DNA of 14,226 nucleotides from Pseudomonadota bacterium (GTDB lineage: Bacteria; Myxococcota; Polyangia; Polyangiales; Polyangiaceae): assembly GCA_023419055.1 (NCBI GenBank), contig JAEZYO010000661.1, forward strand, positions 1 to 14,226, written 5' to 3'. Shown piece by piece: positions 1 through 7,566 of this stretch (position 1 is the first letter of the stretch; every line of letters begins with the position of its first letter). The notes beneath the pieces were generated by a model that ran no database searches, was not told where the DNA came from, and was given only the letters and a program-made list of their open reading frames with translations. The translations under genes were made by a program, and so were the position numbers.

Positions 1-814
1 CCCCCGAGCGCGAGCACGCCGAGCTGAGCGAGCGTGGGTAGCGCCTGCAGCGTCGCCGAGTAGTGGGCCGTGAGGCGAGCGGTGCGCAATCGGGAGCGGA
101 AGAGGTCGCGGGCGCGCCGCAAGAACAGCGAGATCTCTTGCTCCTCCTGACCGAACGCCTTCACGACGCGCACACCGGACACCGCTTCCTCGACGACCCC
201 CGCCACGGCGCCCGCCAGGCGCTGATCACAGAAGCTCGACTGGAACACCCGGTCGCGGAGCGAACGGAGAGAAGCAGGAAGACCGGGACGAAGACGCCGA
301 TCACCAGCGACAGCAGCGGTGACAGCGCGAGCATCACGACGATCGCCACCACGAGCAGCGTGACGTTCGCGACCAACAGAGGGATCTGGTTCACGAACAT
401 CTGGATCAGGGTCACGTCCCCGGTAGCCCGCGCCATCACGTCGCCCGTCGAGAGCCGGTCGTGCCGCGCGAAGTCGAGCGTGTGCAGGTGACGATGGATG
501 GCGACGCGCAGATCGTGCTGGAGATCGAGGCTGGTCCGCGCCGCCAAGTAGCGGCGCTGGTAGTGCAGCACGAAGCCGAGAGCGCCGAGGGCGAGCAGCG
601 CCGCGAGCCACGGGAGCAGCGGACGCTCGTGACTCAGCACCGCGTCGTCGAGGACGATCTTCTGGACGAGCGGCAAGAGTCCCATCAGGGCCTGCCCGAC
701 GACGGAGAGTACGACGCACCGAGCGAGCGCGCGGCGGTGACGGCTCAAATACGGCGAGAGCCGCACCCACCAACTGGGGCGCGGCTCTCCGCTCGATGAC
801 GTGCTGTCCGACAA
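1..814 (-). pseudogene. Type-I ABC exporter (MsbA-like), N-terminal part, frameshifted, runs off window
   Basis: Membrane half of a fused permease/ATPase exporter. From a TTG at 814 the first 185 residues read normally: several hydrophobic segments (about 33-53, 66-84, 148-180) and the exporter coupling region with R-L-S-T-G-D-V-M-A-R (about 120-129). After Arg185 (codon 262-260) this frame turns into nonsense. The next frame then continues the family pattern from R-D-R-V-F-Q-S-S through G-V-V-E-E-A-V-S-G-V-R-V-V-K-A-F-G-Q-E to base 1 without a stop. One missing C/G near 260 explains this, so it is either a real frameshift or a sequencing indel. The ATPase domain lies outside the window. The TTG lies 4 bases after the stop of the DszB-like gene, so the two are probably cotranscribed. 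The TTG start is uncertain because no strong ribosome site is visible. The substrate is unknown. Confidence 0.85.
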
Positions 815-818
815 GGTC

Positions 819-1886
819 TCAGAGTGCCTGTGCGGAGACGGTACCGAGCTTGGCCGGGGCGCGGGAAGCGAGCGCCTTCTGCGCGAGGGCGAGGGGGCGC
901 GGGTCGATCCAGCTCCGGACGTCGAAGTTGCTCTTCAAGAAGCCCCAGTCGAAGAGGAAATCCTTGAAGTCCGATAGGGCCTCGATCGCAGACTCTTCGA
1001 GATCCGTCCGAAGGTGCTCGCCGACGTTCTTGCCGTACGCGCGCTCGACGGCGCCCTCCGTCGAGTTCGTCTCCTTGGCGACGTAAGCCACGGCGTCGCG
1101 GGGGTTGTCCGCCGCCCACTGCCCGGCGAGGAGCACGCGCTCCACGAGGCGAACGGCGAGGTCCAGGTTGTCGTCGAGGAGCTTGGCGTCGACGGTGAGT
1201 GTCCTCGGAGAGCCGTTGTTGACGCGCACCTTGGGATCCGAGTGCTTGCCGAGATCGAAGATCACCTCGGCACCGATGGCGTCGGCGATCTCGAGCCCGC
1301 GCGAGCCCTTGTGGAAGATCGCGTCGACCCGGCCGTCGAGCAACGCAGCGACCTCGGGGGACTTGCGCGGATCCCGGTCGCCGCTGCCCCAGCCGCGCGC
1401 GCCGGGCTGCGGCGCTTCGGCCTGCGGCAGATCGACGAGCTCGACGTGGCTCTTGTCGAGGCCCACGAGCTTCAGCGCTGCGGAGTAGGCCCGAAGCGTG
1501 GTGGCGCGCCAGAAGTCGATGGACGCGTGCGGGGCCGTCCGCACGCCGAGGCGCTTGTCGCGGAGGTCCTCTATCGAGCGGATGCCGTTTCGCGGCAGGG
1601 TGAGGATGACCTGCGCCTCGTCCGTCCAGGTGAGGCCGATCACGCGCGTCTCGCGCCCCGCCGCGCGCGCCCAGATCGCCGGGATGTTGCCTCCCTGGCG
1701 GAAGGAGTTGTCGAGCTTGTGATCGAAATGCGACTCGCGGAGGCTCGGGTCGACCTCGTCCTGCAAGGTGCGGACGGTGATGCCGTCCTTCTTGAACTCT
1801 TCTTCGAGGAAGCCGCGTTGAGCGGCGATGCCGAGCGGCGTCGGGACGGGGCAGCGCGTGTACCAGAGGGTGTCGATTCGGGTCAT
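819..1886 (-). CDS. DszB-like desulfinase-family protein, copy 1 (PBP2-fold; often labelled ABC substrate-binding protein)
   Basis: 355 residues from ATG 1886, with GAAAGG eight bases upstream; the open frame extends to 1955, but the paralog also starts at this Met (MTxxDTLWYTRC). The fold pattern is the NMT1/SsuA/TauA two-lobe binding protein, but there is no signal peptide or lipobox. DszB, 2'-hydroxybiphenyl-2-sulfinate desulfinase, uses Cys27, His60 and Arg70 in an R-x-G-G motif. Here Cys12 lies in R-C-P-V-P (DszB has N-C-P-V-P), His53 in S-H-F, and Arg63 in R-Q-G-G. The His-to-Arg distance is 10, as in DszB. I infer a cytoplasmic C-S cleaving enzyme releasing sulfite from a sulfinate; the substrate is not predictable. 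It is divergent from the binding protein at 1982 across a shared operator-like site and is followed by an ABC exporter. Alternative: a cytoplasmic ligand-binding protein with no catalysis. Confidence 0.82.
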   Translation of the reverse strand: MTRIDTLWYTRCPVPTPLGIAAQRGFLEEEFKKDGITVRTLQDEVDPSLRESHFDHKLDNSFRQGGNIPAIWARAAGRETRVIGLTWTDEAQVILTLPRNGIRSIEDLRDKRLGVRTAPHASIDFWRATTLRAYSAALKLVGLDKSHVELVDLPQAEAPQPGARGWGSGDRDPRKSPEVAALLDGRVDAIFHKGSRGLEIADAIGAEVIFDLGKHSDPKVRVNNGSPRTLTVDAKLLDDNLDLAVRLVERVLLAGQWAADNPRDAVAYVAKETNSTEGAVERAYGKNVGEHLRTDLEESAIEALSDFKDFLFDWGFLKSNFDVRSWIDPRPLALAQKALASRAPAKLGTVSAQAL

Positions 1887-1924
1887 CTCGGTGGCCTTTC
1901 GATAGGTGTTGCGACTGGAGGCAT

Positions 1925-1940
1925 GTCTACTATACAAGAC
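1925..1940. promoter_or_regulatory. Operator-like palindrome, site A (GTCTACTATACAAGAC)
   Basis: A near-palindrome, GTCT-N8-AGAC with an AT-rich centre, in the 95-base gap between divergent genes starting at 1886 and 1982, almost midway (46 and 50 bases from the two start codons). It matches site C at 13 of 16 positions and site B at 12 of 16. A TATACA (1931-1936), 16 bases after TTGCGA (1909-1914), could be a plus-strand promoter overlapped by the site. I infer a repressor or activator site controlling both genes; the binding protein is not identified. Confidence 0.55.
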
Positions 1941-1981
1941 GCGTGGCGCGGTCAACGACTTCCACGCCCGAGGAGCCCCCG

Positions 1982-3133
1982 ATGCCGAGCGCCGAACGAC
2001 GTGCTTTTCCGCGATCCCTCTTCTCGCGACGCCGCCTCGTGGTCGCTCTCCTCGGGCTCGCGATCGGGCTCGCTGCGTTCGTCTCCCTGCGCGCCCAGAA
2101 GGTCGAGCTTCCCCGAGCCGTTCGGATCGCGTTCGTGGGCACGGTTTCGAAGGGGGGAAAGCCCCAGCTCACGGGCGCCTCGGCGTTGATCGAGCAGCAA
2201 GGCTTGCTCGCGTCCGAGCTCGAGAAGCGCGGCGTCGCGCTCGAATGGGTGCCGATGCCGAACGCAGCGGTCGGCCCGATGACGAACGAGGCGTTCGCGA
2301 ACGGCGGCATCGACTTCGCGAACTACAGCGAGCTGCCCTCGATCATCGCCAACGCGAACGGGATCCGGACGAAGCTCATCGTCCCGAGCGGGCGCGGAGG
2401 CGACACGTTTCTCGTGGTGCCGGCGGGCTCGACGGCGCGCTCGATCCACGACCTCAAGGGAAAGCGCATCGCCGTGCACAAGGGGCGCCCGTGGGAGCTG
2501 CCCTTCATTCGTTTGCTCGACTCGATCGGGCTTTCTTACGCGGACTTCAACATCCTCAACCTGAACCCGGAGACCGGGCTCTCCGCGCTCGCAGCGAGCA
2601 AGATCGACGGCCTGGTCATCACGACCACCGCCTATCAGCTCGAGGAACGCGGCGTGGCGCGGATCGTGTGGTCCACCGTCGGTAGGCCGCTCGACTGGAA
2701 GACGTTGGGCGGCCTGTGGGTGAAGGCGGAGTTCGCGGAGGCGCAGCCGGAGCTGACTCAGCTGGTGACGACGGCCTACGTGAGGGCCAACCACTGGTCC
2801 TCCAAGGAAGAGAACCGACCGGCGATGGTCGAGCTCGCGGCGCGCCTCGGCACGCCGAAGAGCGTGATCGAGCGCGACTACTCGACGAGCGACGTCACCT
2901 GGAAGGAGCGCTGGTCGCCGCTCTTCGACGAGACGCTCTTCTCACACTATCGCGCCGCTATCGCGTACGCGGTCGAGAAGCGCATCATCGGCAAGCCGTT
3001 CGACTTCCGCGAGAGCTCCGATCCGCGCTTCGTGGAGCGCGCCATCGCCGATCTCGGCTTGAGCGGGTACTGGAGCGGTGTCCGGCTGGGTGGGGGCGCG
3101 AACACCCCCGAGCCGGCTGGGGCGCGCCGCTAG
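1982..3133 (+). CDS. SsuA/TauA-family ABC transporter periplasmic substrate-binding protein
   Basis: 383 residues from ATG 1982, preceded by GAGGAG at a good distance; an upstream in-frame GTG at 1943 is less likely. Residues 15-38 form a secretion signal: S-R-R-R, then a hydrophobic stretch (19-35), then a likely A-Q cleavage point. The twin arginines and following L-V-V make Tat export possible but not certain. The mature part has the NMT1/SsuA pattern: R-I-A-F-V-G, G-G-I-D-F-A-N-Y, then D-L-K-G-K-R-I-A-V-H-K-G at the start of the second lobe. It should capture a sulfonate, taurine or related anion in the periplasm. No permease or ATPase gene adjoins it on this strand, so it may share the importer at 7566-5921, perhaps to widen the substrate range. 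It ends 5 bases from the convergent carbonic anhydrase stop. The ligand is unknown. Confidence 0.88.
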   Translation: MPSAERRAFPRSLFSRRRLVVALLGLAIGLAAFVSLRAQKVELPRAVRIAFVGTVSKGGKPQLTGASALIEQQGLLASELEKRGVALEWVPMPNAAVGPMTNEAFANGGIDFANYSELPSIIANANGIRTKLIVPSGRGGDTFLVVPAGSTARSIHDLKGKRIAVHKGRPWELPFIRLLDSIGLSYADFNILNLNPETGLSALAASKIDGLVITTTAYQLEERGVARIVWSTVGRPLDWKTLGGLWVKAEFAEAQPELTQLVTTAYVRANHWSSKEENRPAMVELAARLGTPKSVIERDYSTSDVTWKERWSPLFDETLFSHYRAAIAYAVEKRIIGKPFDFRESSDPRFVERAIADLGLSGYWSGVRLGGGANTPEPAGARR

Positions 3134-3146
3134 GTGGCCTAGCGGC
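3126..3146. terminator. Hairpin spanning the two convergent stop codons (possible bidirectional terminator)
   Basis: Perfect 9-bp inverted repeat (GCCGCTAGG and CCTAGCGGC) with a TGG loop. The TAG of the plus-strand binding protein and the TAG of the minus-strand carbonic anhydrase sit in opposite arms. The stem is stable and would form in both transcripts. No T-run follows on either strand, so intrinsic termination is not assured. Confidence 0.45.
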
Positions 3147-3636
3147 TCTCCACCTCCCGCAACTTCCCGGTTTTCACGTCGTAGATGAAGCCGCGAACCG
3201 GGACGTCCGTGCGCACGAGCGACGAGGCCTTGTAGGCCGCGATGTCGTCGTGGATCGAGCCGTCGAGATCTTTGAACGGCAAGAACGCGACGGCGTCCGC
3301 GTCCACTCGGCGCTTGTCGCGGAGGTCTCGGCGAATGCTCTCGTCCGAGAACGTCAGCATGCCGCAGTCGGTGTGATGGATGATCACGACCTCCTCCGTC
3401 CCGAGCAGCGTCTGGCTGATGGCCAGGCTGCGGAGCGCGTCGGCGATCCGGCCGCCCGCGTTTCGGATCACGTGAGCGTCGCCTTCCTCGAGCCCGAGGG
3501 CTCGCGCCGGGTCGAGTCGGGCGTCCATGCAGGCGACGATCGCCACCTTGCGGCTCGGGGGCAGCGCCAGGGCACCCTTTTCGAAGGTTTCGGCGTAGCG
3601 GCGGTTGGCTTTCAGGAACTCGTCAGCGACGGCCAT
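3139..3636 (-). CDS. Beta-carbonic anhydrase, clade resembling Mycobacterium Rv1284
   Basis: 165 residues from ATG 3636, with GAGGAG just upstream. Zinc and catalytic residues are all present: Cys36, Asp38 and Arg40 in A-C-M-D-A-R, and His88 and Cys91 in H-H-T-D-C-G. From memory, length and motif context (P-P-S-x, V-A-I-V-A-C-M-D-A-R-L-D, H-V-I-R-N-A-G, S-L-A-I-S-Q, H-H-T-D-C-G-M-L-T-F) follow the small Rv1284 (CanA) type closely. The reaction expected is reversible hydration of CO2 to bicarbonate in the cytoplasm. The same beta-CA clade (D) contains carbonyl sulfide hydrolase of Thiobacillus thioparus, and Rv1284 lies beside cysDN in M. tuberculosis, so a sulfur-related role is plausible here. 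Its upstream region holds operator-like site B and is shared with the divergent efflux operon. Enzyme family is certain; preferred substrate is not. Confidence 0.95.
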   Translation of the reverse strand: MAVADEFLKANRRYAETFEKGALALPPSRKVAIVACMDARLDPARALGLEEGDAHVIRNAGGRIADALRSLAISQTLLGTEEVVIIHHTDCGMLTFSDESIRRDLRDKRRVDADAVAFLPFKDLDGSIHDDIAAYKASSLVRTDVPVRGFIYDVKTGKLREVESR

Positions 3637-3735
3637 GGGGAGTCTCCTCGTGGTATCTAGTTTACAGGACTGGATTGTTATTATAAGAGACGCGTCGGTG
3701 CGTCAACCGGACGCCCCGAGTCGAAAGCTCGACCC
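3637..3735. promoter_or_regulatory. Divergent promoter region between carbonic anhydrase and efflux operon
   Basis: A 99-base AT-richer gap. It contains site B (3655-3670), then a second, weaker copy of the same pattern at 3676-3691 (ending AGAGAC, 10 of 16 matches to site A), 21 bases further on. TTATAA and TATAAG around 3681-3687 could serve as a -10 element. The stretch after the second copy (GACGCGT, then GTCAAC about 10 bases later) also resembles the bases that follow site A, so the two promoter regions look related over more than the 16-bp core. Confidence 0.5.
3655..3670. promoter_or_regulatory. Operator-like palindrome, site B (ATCTAGTTTACAGGAC)
   Basis: Shares 12 of 16 positions with site A in the same orientation. 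It lies 18 bases upstream of the carbonic anhydrase start and 65 bases upstream of the membrane-fusion gene start. The palindrome is less perfect than at sites A and C (ATCT and GGAC instead of GTCT and AGAC). Confidence 0.45.
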
Positions 3736-4955
3736 ATGGCGCCGTCCAAGATTCGGTTTCTAGCGCTAGGCACAGCCACCTCACTGCTGGCCGCGGGCGC
3801 TGTCTTCTGGTTCCGCTCGGCACAGAACGTCGTCCCCGAAGCTCAGGCGCGCACGGCGAACGGCGCGATGGCCGCTGCGAGCGGCAGCGCGGGCAAGCGC
3901 GGGCCTGACCGGCCCGTGCCCGTACAGGTGGCTCGCGCCAGAGCGGCCGAGATCCGGGTAACCCGCAGCGGGCTCGGCAGCGTGGTCTCCTACCGCTCGG
4001 CGACGGTGAAGAGCCGAGTCGAGGGACAGCTCGTGCGCGTGCTGTTCGAAGAGGGCGCCCTGGTCGAGCGCGGTCAGGTGATCGCCGAGATCGACCCGCG
4101 GCCATTTCAGGCAGCGGTGCTCGAGGTTCAGGGCCGCGTGTCACGCGATCGGGCTCTGCTCGACAACGCGCGGCTCGACTTTCAGCGCTACCAGGCGCTC
4201 CGCACGGAACGCATCGCGAAGCAGGAGGACGTGGACGCCCGAGAGTCGCTGGTTCGACAGTACGAGGGCGCGCTCCTCGCGGGGGAGGGGGCTCTGAAGC
4301 ACGCGAACCTGCAGCTCGGCTTCAGCCGGATCACGGCGCCGATCAGCGGGCGCATCGGGCTCCGGCAGGTGGACGAGGGTACAACGTGTCTCCGGGCGAT
4401 CCGGAGGGCATCGCGGTCATCAACTCCGTGCAGCCGATCTCGGTCGTCTTCACGCTGCCCGAAGACGACGTTCCAGTGCTCAGTCGCCGCCTCTCGGCCG
4501 CGAAGGCGAAGGGGGAGTCGCTGCTCGTGGAGGCTTGGGACAAGGGCAGCAAGAACCTGCTCGGCAAAGGCAAGCTCGTGACGCTCGACAACCAGATCGA
4601 TCCGTCCACGGGAACGGTGAAGTTGAAGGCAGAGTTCGCGAACGAGGACGCGGTCCTGTTTCCGAACCAGTTCGTCAACGTCCGGCTCGTGCTCGAGAGC
4701 GTCCCTGGGGCCATCGTGATCCCGCCCGCGGCGGTCCAGCGCGGGAGCTCGGGGCCGTTCGTGTACGTGATCACGGACGAGCGCTCGGTCGAACGCAAGC
4801 TCGTCGAGCTCGGGCCGCTCGACGGCGCCGAGCAAAGCGTGGCGAGCGGCGTCTCGGCCGGTGAGCTCCTGGTCGTGAGCGGCGCGGACCGGTTGCGAGA
4901 AGGCTCCAAGGTGCTCGTCTCGGAAGCCGGGCCAAAGACGGCGCGCGGCGGCTGA
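3736..4955 (+). pseudogene. RND efflux membrane-fusion protein (HlyD/MdtA family), one frameshift
   Basis: Periplasmic adaptor of a tripartite efflux pump, about 406 residues if repaired. ATG 3736 is followed by a membrane anchor (about residues 7-25). Next come the lipoyl half-motif V-K-S-R-V-E-G-Q-L-V-R-V-L-F-E-E-G, a helical hairpin with R-Y-Q-A-L, and the returning lipoyl half F-S-R-I-T-A-P-I-S-G-R-I-G-L-R-Q-V-D-E-G. At 4377-4381 the frame breaks: the rest (Y-N-V-S-P-G-D-P-E-G-I-A-V-I-N onward) is in the next frame and runs to the TGA at 4955. Reading the GGG at 4377-4379 as GGGG restores one frame, so a homopolymer sequencing error is possible. The RND gene begins 8 bases later. The truncated partner below suggests the operon is genuinely dead. 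Confidence 0.85.
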
Positions 4956-4963
4956 CGGGCACG

Positions 4964-5779
4964 ATGAACCTCTCGAAGGTCTTCATCCTGCGCCCGGTCG
5001 CGACCTGGCTCTTGATGATCGCCGTCCTGCTCGCTGGGGTGCTGAGCTACGGCTTGCTTCCGAAGGCGGCGCTTCCACAGGTCGATTACCCCACCATTCA
5101 GGTCGTCACGCTGTACCCGGGAGCGAGCCCGGACGTGATGGCGACGTCGGTGACGGCTCCGCTCGAGCGCCAGTTCGGCGCCATGGCTGGCCTCGCGCAG
5201 ATGTCGTCGACGAGCTCGGGCGGCGCTTCGGTGATCAACCTGCGCTTCGCCCTCGACGTCGAGCTCGAGATCGCGGAGCAGACGGTGCAGGCGGCGATCA
5301 ACGCGGCGGCGAGCTTCCTGCCGTCGGATCTGCCCACGCCTCCGATCTACAACAAGGTAAACCCGGCCGACGCCCCGATCCTGACCTTGGCCGTTACCTC
5401 GTCGGCGCTACCGCTGACGGCCGTCCAAGATCTAGTCGAGACACGGCTCTCGCAGAAGCTGTCGCAGGTCACGGGTGTGGGGCTCGTCACGCTGAGCGGA
5501 GGGCAACGACCGTCCGTGCGAGTGCAGGTCGAGCCGCAGGCGCTCGCGAGGCTCGACCTCGGCTTCGAGCACGTGCGGCAAGCCATCGCGCTCGCGAACT
5601 CGAACCAGGCGAAAGGCAGCGTCGACGGCCCGGCGCTCACGTACGCGCTCGAGGCCAACAGTCAGCTCAAGACGCCCGCCGACTACCGCGAGCTCGTCAT
5701 CGCCGAGCGGAGCGGGGTCCCCGTCCGTCTCCAGGACGAGGCTCGTCGACGGCCAGAAGAGGACGGGTTTTCCCACTGA
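4964..5779 (+). pseudogene. RND efflux pump inner-membrane protein (MdtB/MdtC type), 3' truncated
   Basis: Starts at ATG 4964, 8 bases after the membrane-fusion gene. The N-terminus is typical of the family: [12 protein letters not shown], transmembrane helix 1 (about 13-33), [11 protein letters not shown], and Y-P-G-A-S-P-D-V-M. The first porter subdomains follow as far as S-G-V-P-V-R-L-Q-D at about residue 255. The family should then read on for roughly 770 more residues with eleven more helices. Instead about 15 unrelated residues precede a TGA at 5779. None of the three forward frames downstream resumes RND sequence before the next gene, so this is truncation or replacement, not a simple frameshift. 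No outer-membrane channel gene is present. The remnant cannot pump. Confidence 0.88.
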
Positions 5780-5920
5780 CGAGGCCGTCAATCGCGAAAA
5801 CCGCTCGCAAGCGCGTGAAAGGGCTGAGAAATCGCTATCTACCCGTGATGAGCTCGACCGAGAGCTCGGCGGCGAGCCTGACGAGCGAATCTTTTTTGCG
5901 GGTTTCATGACGGGTCAGCG
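5780..5920. other. Short intergenic stretch after the RND break
   Basis: 141 bases with no gene I recognise, lying between the truncated pump and the convergent stop of the importer ATPase. A plus frame (about 5742-5960) stays open and encodes a charged, Glu/Arg-rich stretch without recognisable homology. It may be the end of whatever replaced the pump. There is a small GAGCTC-N6-GAGCTC hairpin at 5850-5867 and a T6 run near 5890, too far apart to make a convincing terminator. Confidence 0.4.
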
Positions 5921-6676
5921 TTACGCCACCCGAACGCCGAGCTCACCGAGCAGTCTGCGGCGGTGATCGAGAAAGCTCGGGTGGCTGCGATCCCTCGGCG
6001 TCGCATCGCCCGGGCGAAGATCGACCGCGAAGCGACCCTGACGGAGGATCAGAATACGATCGGCGAGGCGCAAGGCTTCGTCCACGTCGTGGGTGACGAG
6101 CAGGACGGCGGGCAGGTGCGTGCTGAAGAGCTCGCCGATGAGATCCTGCATCTGAAGGCGCGTCAGCGCGTCGAGCGCCGCGAAAGGTTCGTCGAGCAAG
6201 AGGAGCTCCGGCTCGCGCACCAGCGCTCGCGCGAGCGCCACGCGTTGAGCCTCGCCTCCAGAGAGCGTCGCTGGCCAGGCGCGGGCGTGGCTCGCGAGCC
6301 CGACTTCTTCGAGCGCCTTCAGGCCGCGTTGTCGCGTCTCGGCGCCTCCGGGCTGGCCGATGGTCACGTTGTCGAGCGCGCGGAGCGACGGCACGAGCCG
6401 AGGCTCTTGATACACGGTCGTGCGCGCGGGAGGCACGAGCACGACTCCGGCGTCGGGGAGCTCGAGCCCGGCGAGGACACGCAGCAGGGTGGTCTTGCCG
6501 GTGCCGCTCGGACCGAGCAGTACCACGAACTCACCCCGCCGGATGTCGAGGTCGACGCCGTCGAGCACGACGTTCTCGCCGAAGGCCTTGCGGAGCCCGC
6601 GCACGTGGACGGCTGCGCGCGCGGCGATCTCGGCGCGCCTGGTCGGGCGCGAGCCCGTGCTCACTTCGGTACTCAT
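5921..6676 (-). CDS. SsuB/TauB-type ABC importer ATPase
   Basis: 251 residues from ATG 6676, whose ATGA overlaps the permease stop, indicating translational coupling. All nucleotide-binding motifs are intact: Walker A G-P-S-G-T-G-K-T (55-62), Q-loop Gln90 in V-Y-Q-E-P, signature L-S-G-G-E-A-Q (138-144), Walker B L-L-L-L-D-E-P (158-164), and H-loop His196 in V-T-H-D. Length and V-D-E-A-L-R-L-A-D match nitrate/sulfonate/taurine importers. It should form the cytoplasmic dimer driving the permease encoded just upstream. It is the last gene of its operon. With the other SsuB-like ATPase of this window carrying a stop codon, this may be the only working copy here. Confidence 0.93.
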   Translation of the reverse strand: MSTEVSTGSRPTRRAEIAARAAVHVRGLRKAFGENVVLDGVDLDIRRGEFVVLLGPSGTGKTTLLRVLAGLELPDAGVVLVPPARTTVYQEPRLVPSLRALDNVTIGQPGGAETRQRGLKALEEVGLASHARAWPATLSGGEAQRVALARALVREPELLLLDEPFAALDALTRLQMQDLIGELFSTHLPAVLLVTHDVDEALRLADRILILRQGRFAVDLRPGDATPRDRSHPSFLDHRRRLLGELGVRVA

Positions 6677-7566
6677 CCGCGCACCGTGCTGTGGCGTCGC
6701 CAAGGCATGCCGTAGCGCTCGAGCAAGCGGATCACGCCGTCGAAGAACAGGCCGAGCGCCGCGTAGAGCACCACGCACAGCACCATGTAGTCTTGCCGGT
6801 AGTATTGCTTCGCCAGCAAGACGAGGTAGCCGATGCCCTTCGTCGTGCCGACCTGTTCGGCCGCGATGAGCCCGACCACGCTGATGGAGAGGCAGATCCT
6901 GAGCGCCATCAGGAGGTTCGGCAGCGCGGAGGGCAGGATCACCTTCCAGAGCAGGCGTGCGCCACCGAGCCCGAAGCCGCGCGCGGCTTCCACGAGCTTC
7001 TTGTCGACGTTGCGCACGCCCAGGTACGAATACGCGTACATGGGGAAGGTCGACGAAGCGGCGATGAGCACGATCTTGAACTTCTCGTCGATGCCGAACC
7101 ACGAGATGAAGAGCGGCACGAGCGCGAGGAACGGCACGGCGCGCAGCATCTGGAGCGTGGGATCGACGAGCTCCTCCCCGAGCGCCGTGAGGCCCGACGC
7201 GATCCCGAGCAGCAACCCGACGGCGACGCCGAGCGCGACTCCGAACACGGCTCGGCTGACGGAGGCGAGCACGAACTCGCGCAGCTGACCGCTCGCTTGC
7301 AGCTCGATGAACGCCGAGACCACTTCCGAGGGCGAGGCCAGCACGCTGCTCGGGATGGCGCCGCTCGAGGTGCCCCACCACCAGGCGAAGAATAGCGCGA
7401 GCGGGACGGTCGCGCGCAGCGTGAGGGAGAGCGTCCGCGGGCGCCGCTTCGTGCCGAGGAACGCGGGGCGCTCGAGTCGTTCGAGCGCGAAGGCGGGCCC
7501 GAGCTTCTCGTCCCTGCGTTCGCGGTTCTCCCCCGGCACCTCGACCGCGCGCGACGACTGACTCAC
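6673..7566 (-). CDS. SsuC/TauC-type ABC importer permease
   Basis: 297 residues. I place the start at GTG 7566, where GTGA overlaps the TGA of the binding-protein gene and GAAGGGGG lies upstream; the same frame stays open much further up, but only as an antisense-like shadow inside the neighbour. After a charged 45-residue N-terminus come about six hydrophobic helices. The EAA coupling motif is clear: E-A-A-R-G-F-G-L-G-G-A-R-L-L-W-K-V-I-L-P, which contacts the ATPase. The C-terminal G-I-G-Y-L-V-L-L-A and the last helix match BPD_transp_1 permeases of sulfonate/taurine uptake. It should form a homodimer in the inner membrane. Confidence 0.93.
   Translation of the reverse strand: MSQSSRAVEVPGENRERRDEKLGPAFALERLERPAFLGTKRRPRTLSLTLRATVPLALFFAWWWGTSSGAIPSSVLASPSEVVSAFIELQASGQLREFVLASVSRAVFGVALGVAVGLLLGIASGLTALGEELVDPTLQMLRAVPFLALVPLFISWFGIDEKFKIVLIAASSTFPMYAYSYLGVRNVDKKLVEAARGFGLGGARLLWKVILPSALPNLLMALRICLSISVVGLIAAEQVGTTKGIGYLVLLAKQYYRQDYMVLCVVLYAALGLFFDGVIRLLERYGMPWRRHSTVRG

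Noticed and set aside
819..1886. Reading the DszB-like proteins as importer binding proteins
   Set aside because: No signal peptide or lipobox in either copy, no adjoining permease for copy 1, and DszB catalytic residues conserved; kept only as an alternative.
1014..2189. Long plus-strand open frame of 391 codons opposite the first DszB-like gene
   Set aside because: It is the antisense of a clear family protein and shows the Arg/Ala/Glu-rich composition of a high-GC shadow frame; it also spans the promoter gap.
5850..5896. Hairpin plus T-run as terminator after the RND remnant
   Set aside because: The GAGCTC hairpin and the T6 run are more than 20 bases apart and the stem is only 6 bp.
5432..5908. 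Minus-strand ORF of 158 codons across the RND end
   Set aside because: Most of it is antisense to the RND fragment; the Ser-rich remainder has no recognisable family and no good ribosome site.
6677..7381. N-terminal extension of the importer ATPase frame
   Set aside because: It overlaps the whole permease gene and has no ATPase motifs; ATG 6676 overlaps the permease stop as expected.
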